64,000 nt of DNA from Chalciporus piperatus (Eukaryota; Basidiomycota; Agaricomycetes; Boletales; Boletaceae). Every line of letters begins with the position of its first letter. Within the stretch, counting starts at the first letter, position 1. A model generated the notes under the pieces. It was not told the DNA's origin. It made no database searches and was given only the letters and a program-made list of their open reading frames with translations. Positions 30,962-43,044 of this stretch are shown here, piece after piece. The position numbers were made by a program, and so were the translations under genes. The stretch is from contig JBBPTG010000065.1 of assembly GCA_038093975.1 (NCBI GenBank), positions 1 to 64,000 on the forward strand, in the 5' to 3' direction.

Positions 30962-33081
30962 TCAAATCGTCTCGTCGCTCTTCTCCTTCGCTACTTCTAG
31001 TCCTCCCACTGTTTCGTCTCCTTGCAAGTTCGCAATGGCAGCATCGGAAGTGGAAGGGGGCAGAATGAGGGGTTTCTCCGCCATTGCCTCGTCCATCTCT
31101 CTGCGGGCCTGTCGTGCGCGTATCAAGAATATAAACACTGAAACGGCCATAACAACCGTCCCCTGAAAAATAAGAGCGTTGCGCATGTTATAAGGGGGGT
31201 CAGCGGTTGCTGGGGCACGGAGGCCACCCTCAGCTGTGTCAAGGAACCGGGGTCAGTGTGGCACAGCGATAATAACTGGGAGAATAATCGTACCTAGGAT
31301 GAACATGCTAAGGAATAGGTTCGAGCTGTAGGGCGTGAGCATTGATGTTGCGGCGTGCAAAGTTGGGGGCATCCTCACCTGCACCACAGAAGGGCCGTAC
31401 TCGCGTCTGCATTCCTTGTCAGCTCGACGCCGAGCTCCAGTCCAACAGGAAGAATTGTCATCAGGCCCACTCCGATGATGATCATGATGACAAAAAGTGC
31501 AGCAGTATTATTTGGGCGGACTTATGGAATTGATGCAGGTGGTCAGTGCGGTGGATGAGCATAGGCAAAGCAGACCTACTGGCCCAAATCAGAGATAAAC
31601 AACTGCATGCAATGATGGGAACAAAGGTCTTCAAAACGATATTGAACCTGTGAACAAATATCCGATCGAATAATGGTGCGGTGATGAAGGCAGCTAGTAA
31701 GCCTGAAAGTATCAAAGATGCACCCAACAATCCGGATATCGCGTTTGAATAACCCATGGGAGTCTAGACACGGGAGATTGCTAAGTCATGGAGAACAAAC
31801 AAAGAATGATGAGCAAGAGTACTTACGAACCACTCGGCTGACAGAACAGAGAGAGCATTGGACATGCCTGCCAAGATGCCGAAGATAATTGAGATGATGA
31901 CGAAGTCCAGACGTTCACGCAGGGTCATATATGCTTCCGATGGCACAGACCAACCCAAAATGGCGCGGCAGAGAGATGTAAGAGTCTGCGAGGGCTTCGA
32001 GCCCGCAAATGCTAGGTAAACGAGAATCGACTCAGGGCAATATCAATAGGGAGATGTAGGAGCAGCCTACTTGGTGGACTGGGGGGCGCATCACTGATGA
32101 AGAACACGGCTGGCATGGAAGCTGCTGAGATGATGGCTAATACCAATACCTAGAGGGGGATAAGTAGGGTTGAACAGTGGGAGGAAACAGCAACTAACAG
32201 ATTCGCGGGCGGTTTTGGTCAGGGGAGAGATGATCTGGCCTAATGCACTGCCCACCGGATTGGCTGTAGAGAAAAGACGTTGAGACAGAGGATGCGGCGG
32301 GGGCTAGGCGAAAACGGACCGCATGCGATGATCATGGTTGCAGTAGTGCGACCCTTGAGATCAAACCACTTTTCGGAATACATGGGACCGAGGACCTGGA
32401 ATATTGGTTGTGCTACCGCAGAGAATATCTGGAAGATGATCCAGGAAGTCATTGAGAGCATGTCATCACGATGTGGAGTTTGGCACTGTCCTTACCTGAC
32501 CAAAGATTAGCAGTGCGTAGGAGGATCGGGAGTCAAGTGACGTGATGGTGCCCGCATAACGAACCCAACCAGAAATCAGCATCATTAGTGCACCAAGCTG
32601 AGCCTAGAGGCGATAAGTAAGAGGATGATGACAGGGAAGATCAAACTTGGACGCCATACACATCGACTGATACCAAAGCGGGAACAGAACACGGGGACAA
32701 GGAGCGACACGGGGATGTCAATCAAGGCGACGATGTTAGCGAGCCAGTTGACCTGGGTAACAGATATGCCAAACTCAATAGCAGCTGAAAAGGTAGATAA
32801 GTCGTGATGGAGAGCGAACGAGAAAGGGACTACCCTCTGTAGCTATTGGACCGAACCAACAAAAAGGCATGCCAGTGGTGACGGCAAGGATAGCCTGCCG
32901 GAGTGGTAAGGAGGCGGGGTGAGTCTCCCGGAGATGAACCTACAACAGCGGAAAGACCGGAGAATCTCTTCTTGTATAGCCTATACTGAACGGGCAGGGT
33001 ATTCGGAAGACCCGACTCTGTTAATGGCCTTTGCCCCTGTATGGGTATGGGGCGTCGAGTGGACTCTGTGGGGGGATGCAT
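30962..33081 (-). CDS. FLVCR/MFSD7-like MFS transporter
   Basis: ATG 33081 (MHPPTESTRRPIPIQGQRPL) gives a cytosolic tail. Spliced exons follow: AILAVTTGMPFCWFGPIATE, then EFGISVTQVNWLANIVALID and PVSLLVPVFCSRFGI. Next come QPIFQVLGPMYSEKWFDLKG with RTTATMIIA, PLTKTARESVLVLAIISAAS, SAEWFTPMGYSNAISGLLGA and GVGLMTILPVGLELGVELT. The last exon has a final TM helix and an acidic tail ending in EKSDETI, TGA 30962-30964. The FGPMYSEKWF-like and PxGxxLGQ blocks are characteristic of the FLVCR/MFSD7 branch, which in animals moves haem, choline or ethanolamine. It is a 12-TM membrane protein; the substrate here is unknown. No disabling change was seen. Confidence 0.78.
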
Positions 33082-34430
33082 GCCAGGTGTATGCAGGAGA
33101 GCCTCTCAGCCTCCCATGACACTTTAAGTACCTACTAATCGGCACCAAAGCGGTTTGTGTCCAGCCCTATAGCATCTGCAAAGCAGACGAGTAACGTCAT
33201 CGCTTAACGACTCTTGAAGCCTACGCGAGGGCTTGACGAGGACTCTGGTTGGACCGGCATCGACATTCTAGCTATACTACGCTAGACCAGTTTTTTGCCG
33301 ACTTTGAGAGTCGGCTAAGTGGCTTTTCGACGTCGAGTCGGCTATGTCCTGCAGATGTAGCTCAACTGCCACATTTTGCGTGCCGCCCATCTGTCAAGCA
33401 GCTGAAATGAAAGAAGCGGCGCCCTAGTACTAGTACACCGTAAAACGGCCGAGACCGCGCACTGGGGTTGTGCGAAACATATTTTCGTGAGATCCCACGG
33501 ACATTCACGGAATATCTGCCATAGGTCGTAATGACAATTTACGAAAATATCAGGACCTTCTCAGGGCAGATCTCAGCTGAAGCTCTAGTGTCGATATCGC
33601 ATCAATATCGTACAGACATACAACGGACATCGTGAATTGGTACCGCGAAGCTGAAATGTGATTTTTTCTAAGTCTCAAATTACTAAACAAAGTAAAGCTA
33701 AGTACTAAGTATGTACTCGTGTTTGTTTATACCTTGTCAAGTCTCTTCTTCGTTCCACTTCGACATCCCGCCCCAACACTCCTCAACGAACACTGAAGGA
33801 ATTGCAAGAGATTCGAGCTTCCAAGCAGCAGATCCCGTGGTATGTTTATTCGTTTACCATTTCCATACTGACAGATTTTTTCGTTCGACATTTCAGGTGC
33901 CTCCACCCACGACCATGACCAACCAGCGCTGTCTCTTGGACTCTCGTCCTCCATCACTTCCTCGTATACCTGGCTCATGTGCAGCTGCATCCCACACCAC
34001 CCCCACTCCGTTCCCGCAACCACAAACCCGATAATCCCGCATCCTCGTCCCTCTGGACCCTAGTGGTATGCCGTGGATAGCTACCAGTACTTAGAACCCT
34101 TGTACATACCTTGGATTGGCATGCAATTCAACTATCTTTTACTACATCTCATTCCGAGTCCCAATTGCCTTGCTCGAGAGAATGTGTAACCTCGTCGCCC
34201 GAGGTATGAGATAGTAGTCGAACAAAATTTCAACAATATCATGCTGATGCTTTGCTGGAGAGCTCATTACAATATCAGTGACAGATATCTGTATGATATA
34301 TGCACTCGATGACCGAGTGCTATCACGCAGAAGTTGTCAGTGCCATAAGCTCACGATATCGGGGTTATATCATTCAAAAAAAATATCGTAATGATATCGC
34401 GGTCGTCACACCGTGTAGGCAAACCGAAGA
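33082..34430. other. Intergenic with a weak plus-strand ORF
   Basis: From 33711 to 34034 the plus strand holds a small open frame containing a plausible intron (GTATGTTTATT...TTTCAG, about 33840-33897), so a short unrecognised gene is possible. Downstream the DNA is rich in GATATC/ATGATATC motifs (34200-34400). No family match can be offered. Confidence 0.3.
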
Positions 34431-36083
34431 TTAAAGGAAGAGGTTCCTTCTGAGGTTTCGCGGGTTTCGCTCGGCTTCTTCCCGATCCTGCACAGCCACA
34501 AAGGCTGCCACTGCTCCCTGTCGAGTCCTCGTTCTTGACCACCCAGTCGCATCCTGGGCACTGTACAGTGGGAGACCTTTCATGAACAAAGAGGAGATTG
34601 ATCCGACACCACAAACGACAGCCAAAACTTCCCAAAGGACCGCCAAACTGCTTGCAAAGGGCCCGGATCTCAACCCTCGTTGCAGAGGGAGAGCAGGACT
34701 TTGAGGTACTCACGCCTGCGAACGAACGGAGAAACCACATGAAGGAAAGTGAGGGCGCGTTCTGAGTAGCCGGCAATGGTGCCTGCATGAGGTAGGTCGT
34801 CGTCGCGTACAGCACAGCGACGAGCAACGAGATGATGCTGCCACAAGTCATTGAACGCACCCAGTGCCAATACCCAGGAGAATCAAGTATCTAGTAGGCT
34901 TTCCGATAGAATCCGTTGCGCGAATCGTACTCATCAAACCGAGAGCGACGACGACAGTGATCCAGCCAAACAATATCGGCGGCGGTATCGTTCCGTCGCT
35001 TTAACTGACATGCCTGCGGTGATAGCAGCCGGTGCGAGCGACATGAGAGCGAGAGAATAGACCAGATGTGACGGGGGATAAGCCCTTGCAAGCTTGGTAA
35101 TAAACCGGGAAGAAATCTGCAAGCAGGTGAGTAAGAGATGGTCTACCGTGTGACTAAGGTTACAGACAAATGCTAAACTGGTGACGGCGATGCAGAAAGA
35201 CTGAATGTATATAGTGCGTTCAGCATCAAGATGACGACGACCCAGCGTGAGTGTTGCTTACCCATTGACAGTGACACTGGTCATGTTGGTCATCAAAGAG
35301 AACGGCACCTGGTTTATTATGGTGCGGAATTGCTAGGAAAAGAAAGATAGCATACACACACGAGTGGGTATTGTGCAAGGATAGCCTGGTAGGCTATGAA
35401 GACTTTAAAATCGAGAAGGCCGAGAATCAACGGGACCAGCACAGAGGCAGACCCCCAAGGTGCTGATATTACCCCACGTTAAACCAATCGTGCATGCGAC
35501 GGTGATCGGGATAACGAGGAAATTGCCACTATCCATAGAAACATCAGTGCACACTCTTGAGTGCATCGGTAGCACCACCCATATTCAAACCATTCGCATG
35601 ATCCGGTAACTGCCAGGTGGGGTGGGAAGGTCCAAAAGAAAGACAACACATGCACTGCCGCGACAAGCAAGATGGGTAACTGTTGAGGTCTTCAAAACTC
35701 ATCTGAGCACGTCAACGGTGTAATCCCAAATCTAGACCTACAGAATAGCCACCGCCATTGACCCTGCGAAGCGAGGCTGCCTCCAACGACGGGAGCGACT
35801 GAGGCCGCCAGACACCAAAAGCTAGAGAGGAAACAAGCTCACCCTAATACATAGAGCAGGCATACTCCAAAAGGACTCGTCGAGTTCGGCAGGTGTCGCC
35901 TCTCGTACCCAGCAACTGAGCTCGTTGGCGAGGTGGGGACACTATCTCTTTGAGCGTGATGCAGAACGGGAGGTTGCATGCGGAGACTTTGACCCACAAA
36001 CTTCGATTAGCCTGTGGGACGATCGCTTGGAGTCCCTGTAAACGTTTCATTGCCAGCTTGAGTGAGTTAAGTAACATCGTCAC
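34431..36083 (-). pseudogene. Decayed MFS drug-efflux-type transporter
   Basis: Pieces of a 14-TM-type fungal efflux carrier appear in order on the minus strand: FWCLAASVAPVVGGSLASQG with QWRWLF near 35840-35755, FLLDLPTPPGSYRIMRM then a stop, GNFLVIPITVACTIGLTWG, SVLVPLILGLLDFKVFIAYQ and LMSTIRATDSIGKPTRYLIL. They continue with QAPLPATQNAPSLSFMWFLR and FASSLAVLWEVLAVVCGVGS with SLFMKGLPLYSAQD. The blocks are in different frames. TGGGGTAATATC near 35470 needs a frameshift, and the N-terminal helices are not found, so the gene is most probably dead. The family exports toxins or iron chelates through the plasma membrane. Confidence 0.6.
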
Positions 36084-36609
36084 CTCTCCTCACTTTTGTT
36101 ACCCTCGATCCCAGCATTATCTGTGTTAGACTGGGCACGGATGTCTAGTGTAGCCTAATACTTGGAACCTCATTGAAAGTCTGACAAAATTCGCTTCAAC
36201 TCTTCGGCTTGGTCCCGACTCGCCTGTCTCTGCCACTCTTGAGCGAGTGGATTTGATATGCCACTTTCCATTTAGAATCGTGACCATCCCACCGAAGCAA
36301 CGGTCTTCCTAGCCCGACTCTGGACCATTGCTAGCCTTGTGACGAAGAGGAACACGTGACGACACCCGATAACCAGCTCCCCGAGGTTTTCACGCCATAC
36401 CCTGGGCAAGACGAAGATCTCTTGTCGGGCGCCAACGTTAAGAATGGTTTCTTCTTTAGTCCACATGTCCAGGTAATTCAACAAATGACGTCTCCCTCTC
36501 TTCGACAATGAGACAATTACCCGTGCTGAGTGCGTACCCGTCATTCTGTGAGTTCGCATGTTGGCATCGTACGAGCTTCGCCACTCGTTCCACCAGTATA
36601 CCCTCCCGT

Positions 36610-37108
36610 GTTACTCTTAATGATGCAAAGCGGCAGGCATAGTTCGCGGACCTCGCGAATGACGAAGCACAAGTTGGGCAAGAGCGTACCGCACGGTGCG
36701 AAAGGGCGATCTTCTCGACCTGTTACAGTCGAAAAACGTTGCAATTCCTCGTGCGGTATGGTTTCTTCGGGTACTTGGTGCGAACGACTCGGAGACGTTG
36801 GTCTACAAATCACTTGGCTATCGTGGTTCCCAAATGATTTTTGCGGGTCGGCGAATATCTGTTTATCTGCCCAAGCTCGTCAAGCTGGATGGTTTATTAG
36901 TGCCCGTGCCCCTCGTACAAGTGAGGCGAATGTTATATTTGGTTTGTCACCTGCTTATCGTGCAGTGACTCGGAGGAGGAACGACGCGATGTTGTTTCGT
37001 GATTTACCTCCTCGTGCTCTAGAGCGACTGGGATCGATGATTGTTGATATCCAGGCGAACCAGCTCTGCTACATTGAGCCCAGCAGACAATCTTCACGGA
37101 AGGAGTGA
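36610..37108 (+). pseudogene. Fragment of Mediator subunit MED12, broken
   Basis: In three frames the DNA encodes consecutive parts of the conserved MED12 N-terminal block: LNDAKRQA then TAG (36640-36642, where Trp is expected) and FADLAND, next KHKLGKSVPHGAKG (to about 36705), next DLLDLLQSKNVAIPRAVWF with LRVLGANDSE (36707-36795). At least two frameshifts and one nonsense codon separate them. Homology ends near 36800. The rest of the open frame to 37108 (VIFGLSPAYRAVTRRRND and DLPPRALERLG) is protein-like but unassigned and may be a different gene remnant. MED12 is normally a large essential-type regulator in the Mediator kinase module, so this must be a duplicate fragment. Confidence 0.7.
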
Positions 37109-37558
37109 CCACAATCGGGGAGACTGGATAAGAGAGTCAGAATATTTCAAACGGTATCAGAGAATATCACGGACATGTAAGGGTTCCAGATCGTGAGCGT
37201 ACATACTTCACATGATGTGTATTCTTCCAGTTCTGAAAGAACCTTCTAATTGAATCGATAAGACAAAAGTCAAGATCACATGAGAAGGTAAGGAACTCAC
37301 GTCTTGGCTTCCTGAGCCCAGCTACCTCGTCGCATTGCGTCGTTCGGATGTTATTATCATCGAGGATTTGCATCCGAGTCACCGCCTCGGGGTGGAGGTG
37401 TACAACTCATCGCAAGATTACCATCAAACCCTGTCCCTCAGTATTTCATAGGGCAGAACATGTTTATATACGGCATCAGTCACCGGAAATCCGACGATGA
37501 TATACCTAATCGAAACGTCCCCACCAACATCATGATGGCAATATTCGCTCCCAGTACC
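37109..37558. other. Intergenic, nothing recognised
   Basis: About 450 bp between the MED12 remnant and the stop codon of the P450 gene, with no supported feature. It should contain the P450 3' UTR. Confidence 0.4.
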
Positions 37559-39642
37559 TCACGCCATCACCTCCCTTAACCTACTCTCGTCAACCCGTGG
37601 CACAAAACTCACCTCAAACGTGTTCGTATCGATCGGCGCCTCGGGGCGTTCAACGATCCTGAAAGACCAAAGCAGGAGCGCTAAATTGATGTATATCGAC
37701 CTGTCGGCGACGTGTTGTCCAGGACATATCCTGTCGTACGTGCGACGTCAACGGAATAAGTCCGCGAGCAGAAAATGGAAAAGAAGTACCTCCGACCGAA
37801 ACCGTAAGTGTAGAAATGCAGGTCTGTCCTCACGCGTCCATCTTCTGTGAGCCAGCGCTGAGGATCAAACTTTTCAGGATCCGAGAACGCAACTGGGTCT
37901 CGCGAGATGGCCCTGTAGCGAGACTAGATTGAGATACACTGAATGTTGGGAGACGGGGAGAGCTTACCAATGAACTCCTATGACAGTCGCCCCAGCAGGA
38001 ATACATTGCCCTTTCTACCACATGAAGGTGAGAATGATTATCAACGAGGTTCAGTGACTCTTACCCAGATAATATCTTTCAATGCACGATGCGAGAAACC
38101 TAGAGAAGAGTCTGCGTGAGTACACGGTCCTCTTCGAAGTCAACATAGGACATACCGAGCGGAGCCACAGGTCTCCAGCGATGTGCTTCCATTATGAATG
38201 CATGCAGTTGTGGGAGCATATCCCAGTCCTCAAACGTAGGTACTGAATCTAAGTCAGAATGACCTTGATGATCAACACATAGATACAACGCACACCTGTC
38301 CTTCCCTACTACCTCGTCGAGCTCCTCTTGAACGCGTGCTTGGGCTTCAGGATGACAGGCTACGGCCATGATCATCATAGTGATCGCAGATGCGGTCTGC
38401 AAGGTAGTGTCGTTCAGTTCGCGTCGGTATTCGTTCGTGGAATGAGGACATACGGTGTCTCCACCTGCTCCGAACAACCCTCCAGCAAGATAGGCCATTT
38501 CATCGTCTGACAACCGATGCTCATCGACGTTCTCTAGAAGAGTTTTTCCGAAGGACGGGGCCGCAGTGTCCTTTGCCTACAACAACGTCACAACCAAGAA
38601 CATTGGCATCTCCCTCGCATCACCATCGAGTGCATCTGCGTACCATTTCATCTCTCACACGATTGAGCTGATCCCGGAAAAGAGATAGCTCATAGCGATG
38701 GAACTCTCTGAGCTGCCTTCCATACCCAGGGATGTATTTTAGCCATGGGATATAATCAACAAGATATGCTCCAGGGCGAACGGCGTGGTGGAGGTTATCG
38801 ATGACCTTGTGGACTCGCACAACTTCTGGGTCATCACTGGACGTCGGCGAAGATTTGCCATACGTCATGCGCAATATGACAGAGGCTGCATATCTGTTGG
38901 GGTAGTACAGATTACCCGACCAGACTACCACTCGGACTGAGAGTTGAGGATAGAACGCTCACCTTTGAGCATGTTGCATATGATGCTTTGGATCCTCCAA
39001 AATGTCCAGAATGACACGTTTAGCAGTTTCGGTTTGGATCTCCTGAAAAGCCTGTGCTGCCTTGGGCTGCAAGTGGATGTGGATAGCTTTTCTGAGGCGA
39101 CGGAATCTGTCTCCGGAGGATTCGAGAATAACACGCATTCCGTTAGACAGGAGTTCTGCTGCTGCAATGAGGTGGGGCCGGTCGGCGAGTGAGCCACCCT
39201 CTTTCTCCATAATTTCTGTGGCTGCCTGGTAGAGAAGTTAGTGGTGGGGGTTAGGGAGAACTGGGGAGAGGAGAGACAGATCATTCGAGAGACTTACGTC
39301 CAAGCGACCGATGACGATAGTTACATGGCTACCCCGTCTAAGAGAGACGACTGGACCATACTGGTCTACCAAAGCAGCGAGGGAGCGGGCAGTGCTAAAA
39401 GGCTCCTAAGTTTCTCGCGACGCACGACTGAATCGCGCTCACTTTGTCGTCGGCATTGGACTCTCCCAGAACCACCGCGCGGGCGGCCCAGGGGGAAATG
39501 GCAACCCGTTCTTAGTAGCATCCCTTCGAAGGTATTTCTTGAGGAAAAGTACTAGAAGAGTAGCTGCTGCCGCACCACCTGCAATGTCTGAGAGCTTGAG
39601 AGACGCCAACGGAAGAGCCGGTACATGATCACTGAACATCAT
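37559..39642 (-). CDS. Cytochrome P450 monooxygenase
   Basis: ATG 39642 opens a short N-terminus, a membrane anchor (GGAAAATLLVLFLKKYLRR) and the hinge GLPFPPGPP. Exons encode the substrate-recognition region, the I-helix motif FGAGGDTTAS (split by an intron), EAHRWRP (ExxR) and FDPQRWL (PERF-type). The haem loop YGFGRRICPGQ carries the Cys ligand, again split by an intron. The C-terminus runs through an in-frame GTGAGT to VPRVDESRLREVMA and TGA 37559-37561. All signature elements are present, so it looks functional. It is an ER-bound, haem-thiolate enzyme that hydroxylates small lipophilic compounds with a P450 reductase. The family number is not assigned. Confidence 0.85.
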
Positions 39643-40104
39643 AGTAATGGCGTGAACGTGAGCGGTTGAATGGGTCGCATGATCAGCTGAACTGTTATAG
39701 TTGGTTCACAGGGTCTGTGCGTAGGGATCGGACGAGAACCAACCGATAAGCGGTGTCTGCAACTGACGCGTGGTGGTATGGAGTACAGCTCAGCTGAGGT
39801 CTAACATGTGACAAGTCGCGTTGATTGCCTCTCGTAACAGTTGCGCAACTCAGATAGGTCGAGAAGCCCGATGCAAAGCACCAGCAAGGTGTAAAACAGA
39901 TGACACACCATTCATCAACCAACCATCCGAGTCGGATTCTCCCCCCAAACACAACACCCACCATGGTCAGCGTAACTTACTCAGAGATCCATCTCTAGCT
40001 GCCACGGCGATTGGTCAACCGCGCCTATTACAATCTACCTCAAAAATATACATTCAAATATAGCAAGGTAGAAGAAAAAATCGAATCACTCATCGCGCAC
40101 ACAC
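39643..40104. other. Intergenic, nothing recognised
   Basis: About 460 bp between the P450 start and the KH gene stop; contains the P450 promoter. No element identified. Confidence 0.4.
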
Positions 40105-41639
40105 CTATGCCGGTGGCGGCGGCGGTTGCAAAGTTGCATCCGGTGGCGCTGGAGGTGCCCCTGTCGATCCAGGTACACCGGCAGCCGAATACCCTTGCTG
40201 AGTGTAGTATTGGCTGTACTGCTGTTGCTGACTCGCTGCCCATTCTTTGAACTGCGACGAGTTAACATCATACCCGAACTGAGCCCTGATTTCCGGAACG
40301 GGAAGGTGAGTCGACGAGTGCCAAAGCAGGGATGAACATGCTCGCACCAGTATGCAGCGTACGAGTCCGCTGAGCCACTGGCACCTGGCACCGCAGGTGC
40401 GCTCCCGTCTGGGGGTGGTGGTGGTTGTTCGCCAGGTGGGGGAGGGGGCGGAGCATTATCTGGGGGTGGTGGTGCAGCACCATAGCCACCAGGCGCCTAC
40501 GGAGAACCGTTATATTTAGATGGATGGGTATACAAAGGGAGAGGGCGAACCACCATTGCACTGTATTGTGCATATTGCACCTGCGCCTGATGTAGCTCCA
40601 TCTGTTGTTGGGAGAGAGCTGATTGAGCTTTCGTGTGTTCTGCACGCACGACCTCTAGGAGGTCTTCTGTCAATACTTTGGCACGCGCAACTTGGTTTTC
40701 GTCTGGCCCACTGATGGCTAGTTAGAAGGACGGTCATTCAGGAGGTCTGAGACTGTCATACGTGATGTGTATGTGCATCGGCTCGTCTGACTCTTGTCCA
40801 GTTTCCTGCTCCACGAACCCTGAGCCAATACCCTTAATCTGAACACGAGTACCAGTCTCTTGTTGAATATATTTGACAAAGACACCCTGCGTCGTGATGA
40901 GGACGAGCAAGATTTGGCCGTGAATAGATATTACCTGGGGTCCGACAACCTTGGCGCGAACATTGAAATTCCGTATCGACTCCAAATTAACTGGTAACTT
41001 TTCTTCTGGCCATTTCCGCTGAGCAATGTTCAGTGATAAACCCAAGAATGAGCGCCTGAACCAACCCTTTCGCGCATCCTGTCCTTTTTGTCTTCCACAA
41101 GCGGTCCGAGCTCCATAGATGCCAATTCATTAACCCTGTCTATAGCCTTCTGGAGCATTTCTCTTGATGAGGCTGAGAGATGGAGGTATAGAGGTGGATC
41201 TTTCTCGGACGCCTTGGTTCGATCAGGGTACCAAACGCCCTTGGTGCTCACCGAAGCACCCGTTTCTTCGTGTATCTATACCCACCATCATCATTCAGTA
41301 CAACGCGTTTCCACGAACGCCCACCACAGTCGAAAGCAGCACGCCACGTACCTCTGCCTGGGTTGAGCCCCTTGTGAGGAGGTACCGATTCCGAACGTCG
41401 TTGATATCGATGTCATGGGTAAACTCGGCATCGTGGGGGTCTCTTTGTCCGATCTGTATGCTCCCAGGGACAGAACCACCTGCACTAAACTGGGCCGCAA
41501 TTTTTGCAGCTATGGCTGCTGCAGCTGCAGCTGCTTCCGAGGCAGTCTTTCCCTCCTCAATCTTTGTAGCTTTGGTAGGTACCTCTCTGTCAGAATATGG
41601 GTCTGGTGCTGCTTGGTCCCACTTGCGTTTCGAAGACAT
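40105..41639 (-). CDS. KH-domain RNA-binding protein (KHDC4/BLOM7-like)
   Basis: ATG 41639 begins MSSKRKWDQAAPDPYSDRE, with an Ala-rich helix (SEAAAAAAAIAAKIAAQF). The conserved block DIDINDVRNRYLLTRGSTQ, ETGASVSTKGVWYPDR and PPLYLHLSASSREMLQKAID is the tandem KH-like core of KHDC4/BLOM7 splicing-linked proteins. The second KH segment reads NFNVRAKVVGPQ, then after an intron GVFVKYIQQETGTRVQIKG. A Gln- and Pro-rich tail with tyrosine repeats (QQQQYSQYYTQQGYSAAG) ends at 40105. In animals the family binds RNA and U5 components in the nucleus. The gene appears complete and shares a 185-bp region with the divergent gene at 41825. Confidence 0.82.
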
Positions 41640-41824
41640 CTTGCTTGGAATTCGTCGGGCACTTTGAAGTTGGCTGAGGGAAGGAGGCGTGACACGAGGT
41701 CACAGTGGGTCACATTCAACCGTGCCATTGAAGTTGAAAGTCCGCGAAATTGAGTTTCCTCAAAAGGGAATGTCATCTTTGCATTACGGACGATATTAAA
41801 GGGGATGCACTTTGGCAGCCTTCG
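41640..41824. promoter_or_regulatory. Bidirectional promoter region
   Basis: Only 185 bp separate the start codons of the divergent KH-protein and C2H2-protein genes, so both promoters must lie within or overlap this interval. No TATA box is evident. Confidence 0.6.
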
Positions 41825-43044
41825 ATGCAGTCCTCCAAGCGCCAACGCGCATCTCCCCGCTTATCTGACATACCCTCGAGCATGACCATTTCCACAGAAC
41901 AAGAGCAGTCCCCAATGAACAAATCGTCTCGTATGTCCAACTCGAGCACCCAAGATCGCGTACTTCTATGCACACTCCCGCCCACGTGTAACCCACCTCA
42001 TAACAAGCCGACACCGATCGCTAACTCGAGAGATCTCGAAATGCATTACGGAAAGTACCATGCGCATGTATGTGAGCTGAAAGGTTGCGGATGCGTCTTC
42101 CCGGATGCGAGGCTGTTGGAACTGGTGAAGATCGTGCCACCTGAGAAGTCGCTGGCGCTGACGTCTTATCTCTCGACGATCGTAGCATCTAACCGAATGT
42201 CACGATCCCCTTGCTGCAGTACGGAAAGAGAGAGGAGAAAAGATAGTGGGTGTACCAATCTATGTACAATCGCGACAGAGCCACTCACGATGGGCTGCAG
42301 TTTGCTTGTCATCTGATTTCATGTCCACGTGTATTTGCAACGCCCAAAGCACGCAGGTTACACCTCATTCAAGCACATTCATACCCCAAGGAATATTTCT
42401 TCGCTGTTACTAACAAGGGGGTCGGCGGCCTCCTCAAGAGGTGGGGAGATGGAGCAAGCATGATTCGAGGAACTTGGAAACCAAGAGAAGGCAAAAATGC
42501 CGATGAAGGGGCAGAAACGGAGAGAGGAAAAATGGAAGTTGACTTAGATTCTGACAGTGACGAGGAAGCGGAGGAAGAGGAGGAAGATGATGATGACGAC
42601 GAAGAGGAAGATGACGAGGAAGGTGGTCAAGCGACTCCAAAAGTGAGGCATCACGACATCATCGGCGTTCGGTCTCCCGCAAACTATCCAAGACCACCGT
42701 CCCCTCGGCAATCTAGCGTACGGCAGTCTGCATCGTCTTCAACACGAGTCGACGACCTTGCACAGTCGATGAGCTCGTTGTCATTGGTACCGCCATCGAT
42801 CCGATTCGGGCGTGGTGGAAAAAGTGGAGGTTTCATGCATCCAGAACTACACAACCCTCAGGTATCCAGAGGCAACTTTGGTTCTCGAGGAAGAGGAAGG
42901 GCTAGGATTGCAACCAATGTTCATCCGCATTCGGGGGGTCACTTAGGCCGTGGTGGTGGCACGGGCCCTCATGTGTATCATCGGGGTCAAGGTAGAGGGT
43001 TTCCTCCTCGCGGCCGTGGAGGCATAAATGACCAGCATGGCTAA
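41825..43044 (+). CDS. C2H2 zinc-finger protein, ZNF511-like
   Basis: ATG 41825 (MQSSKRQRASPRLSDIPSSM) begins exon 1, which holds LLCTLPPTC...LEMHYGKYHAHVC, then CGCVFPDARLLEL. An intron leads to HLTECHDPLAAVRKERGEK, and another (donor GTGGGT, acceptor CTGCAG near 42300) to FACHLISCPRVFATPKARRL with HLIQAH. This spacing of three Cys2His2 fingers and the PKEYFFAV sequence resemble ZNF511. The tail is extreme: an acidic EEE/DDD run (about 42540-42625) and a C-terminal Arg/Gly-rich region (FGSRGRGRARI, GRGFPPRGRGG), which suggests RNA or nucleic-acid association. The stop is TAA 43042-43044. The protein is about 365 aa and probably nuclear. Confidence 0.8.

Noticed and set aside
35844..36083. 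79-aa minus-strand ORF as N-terminus of the MFS pseudogene
   Set aside because: It is not hydrophobic enough for the expected first membrane helices, so it does not restore the gene.
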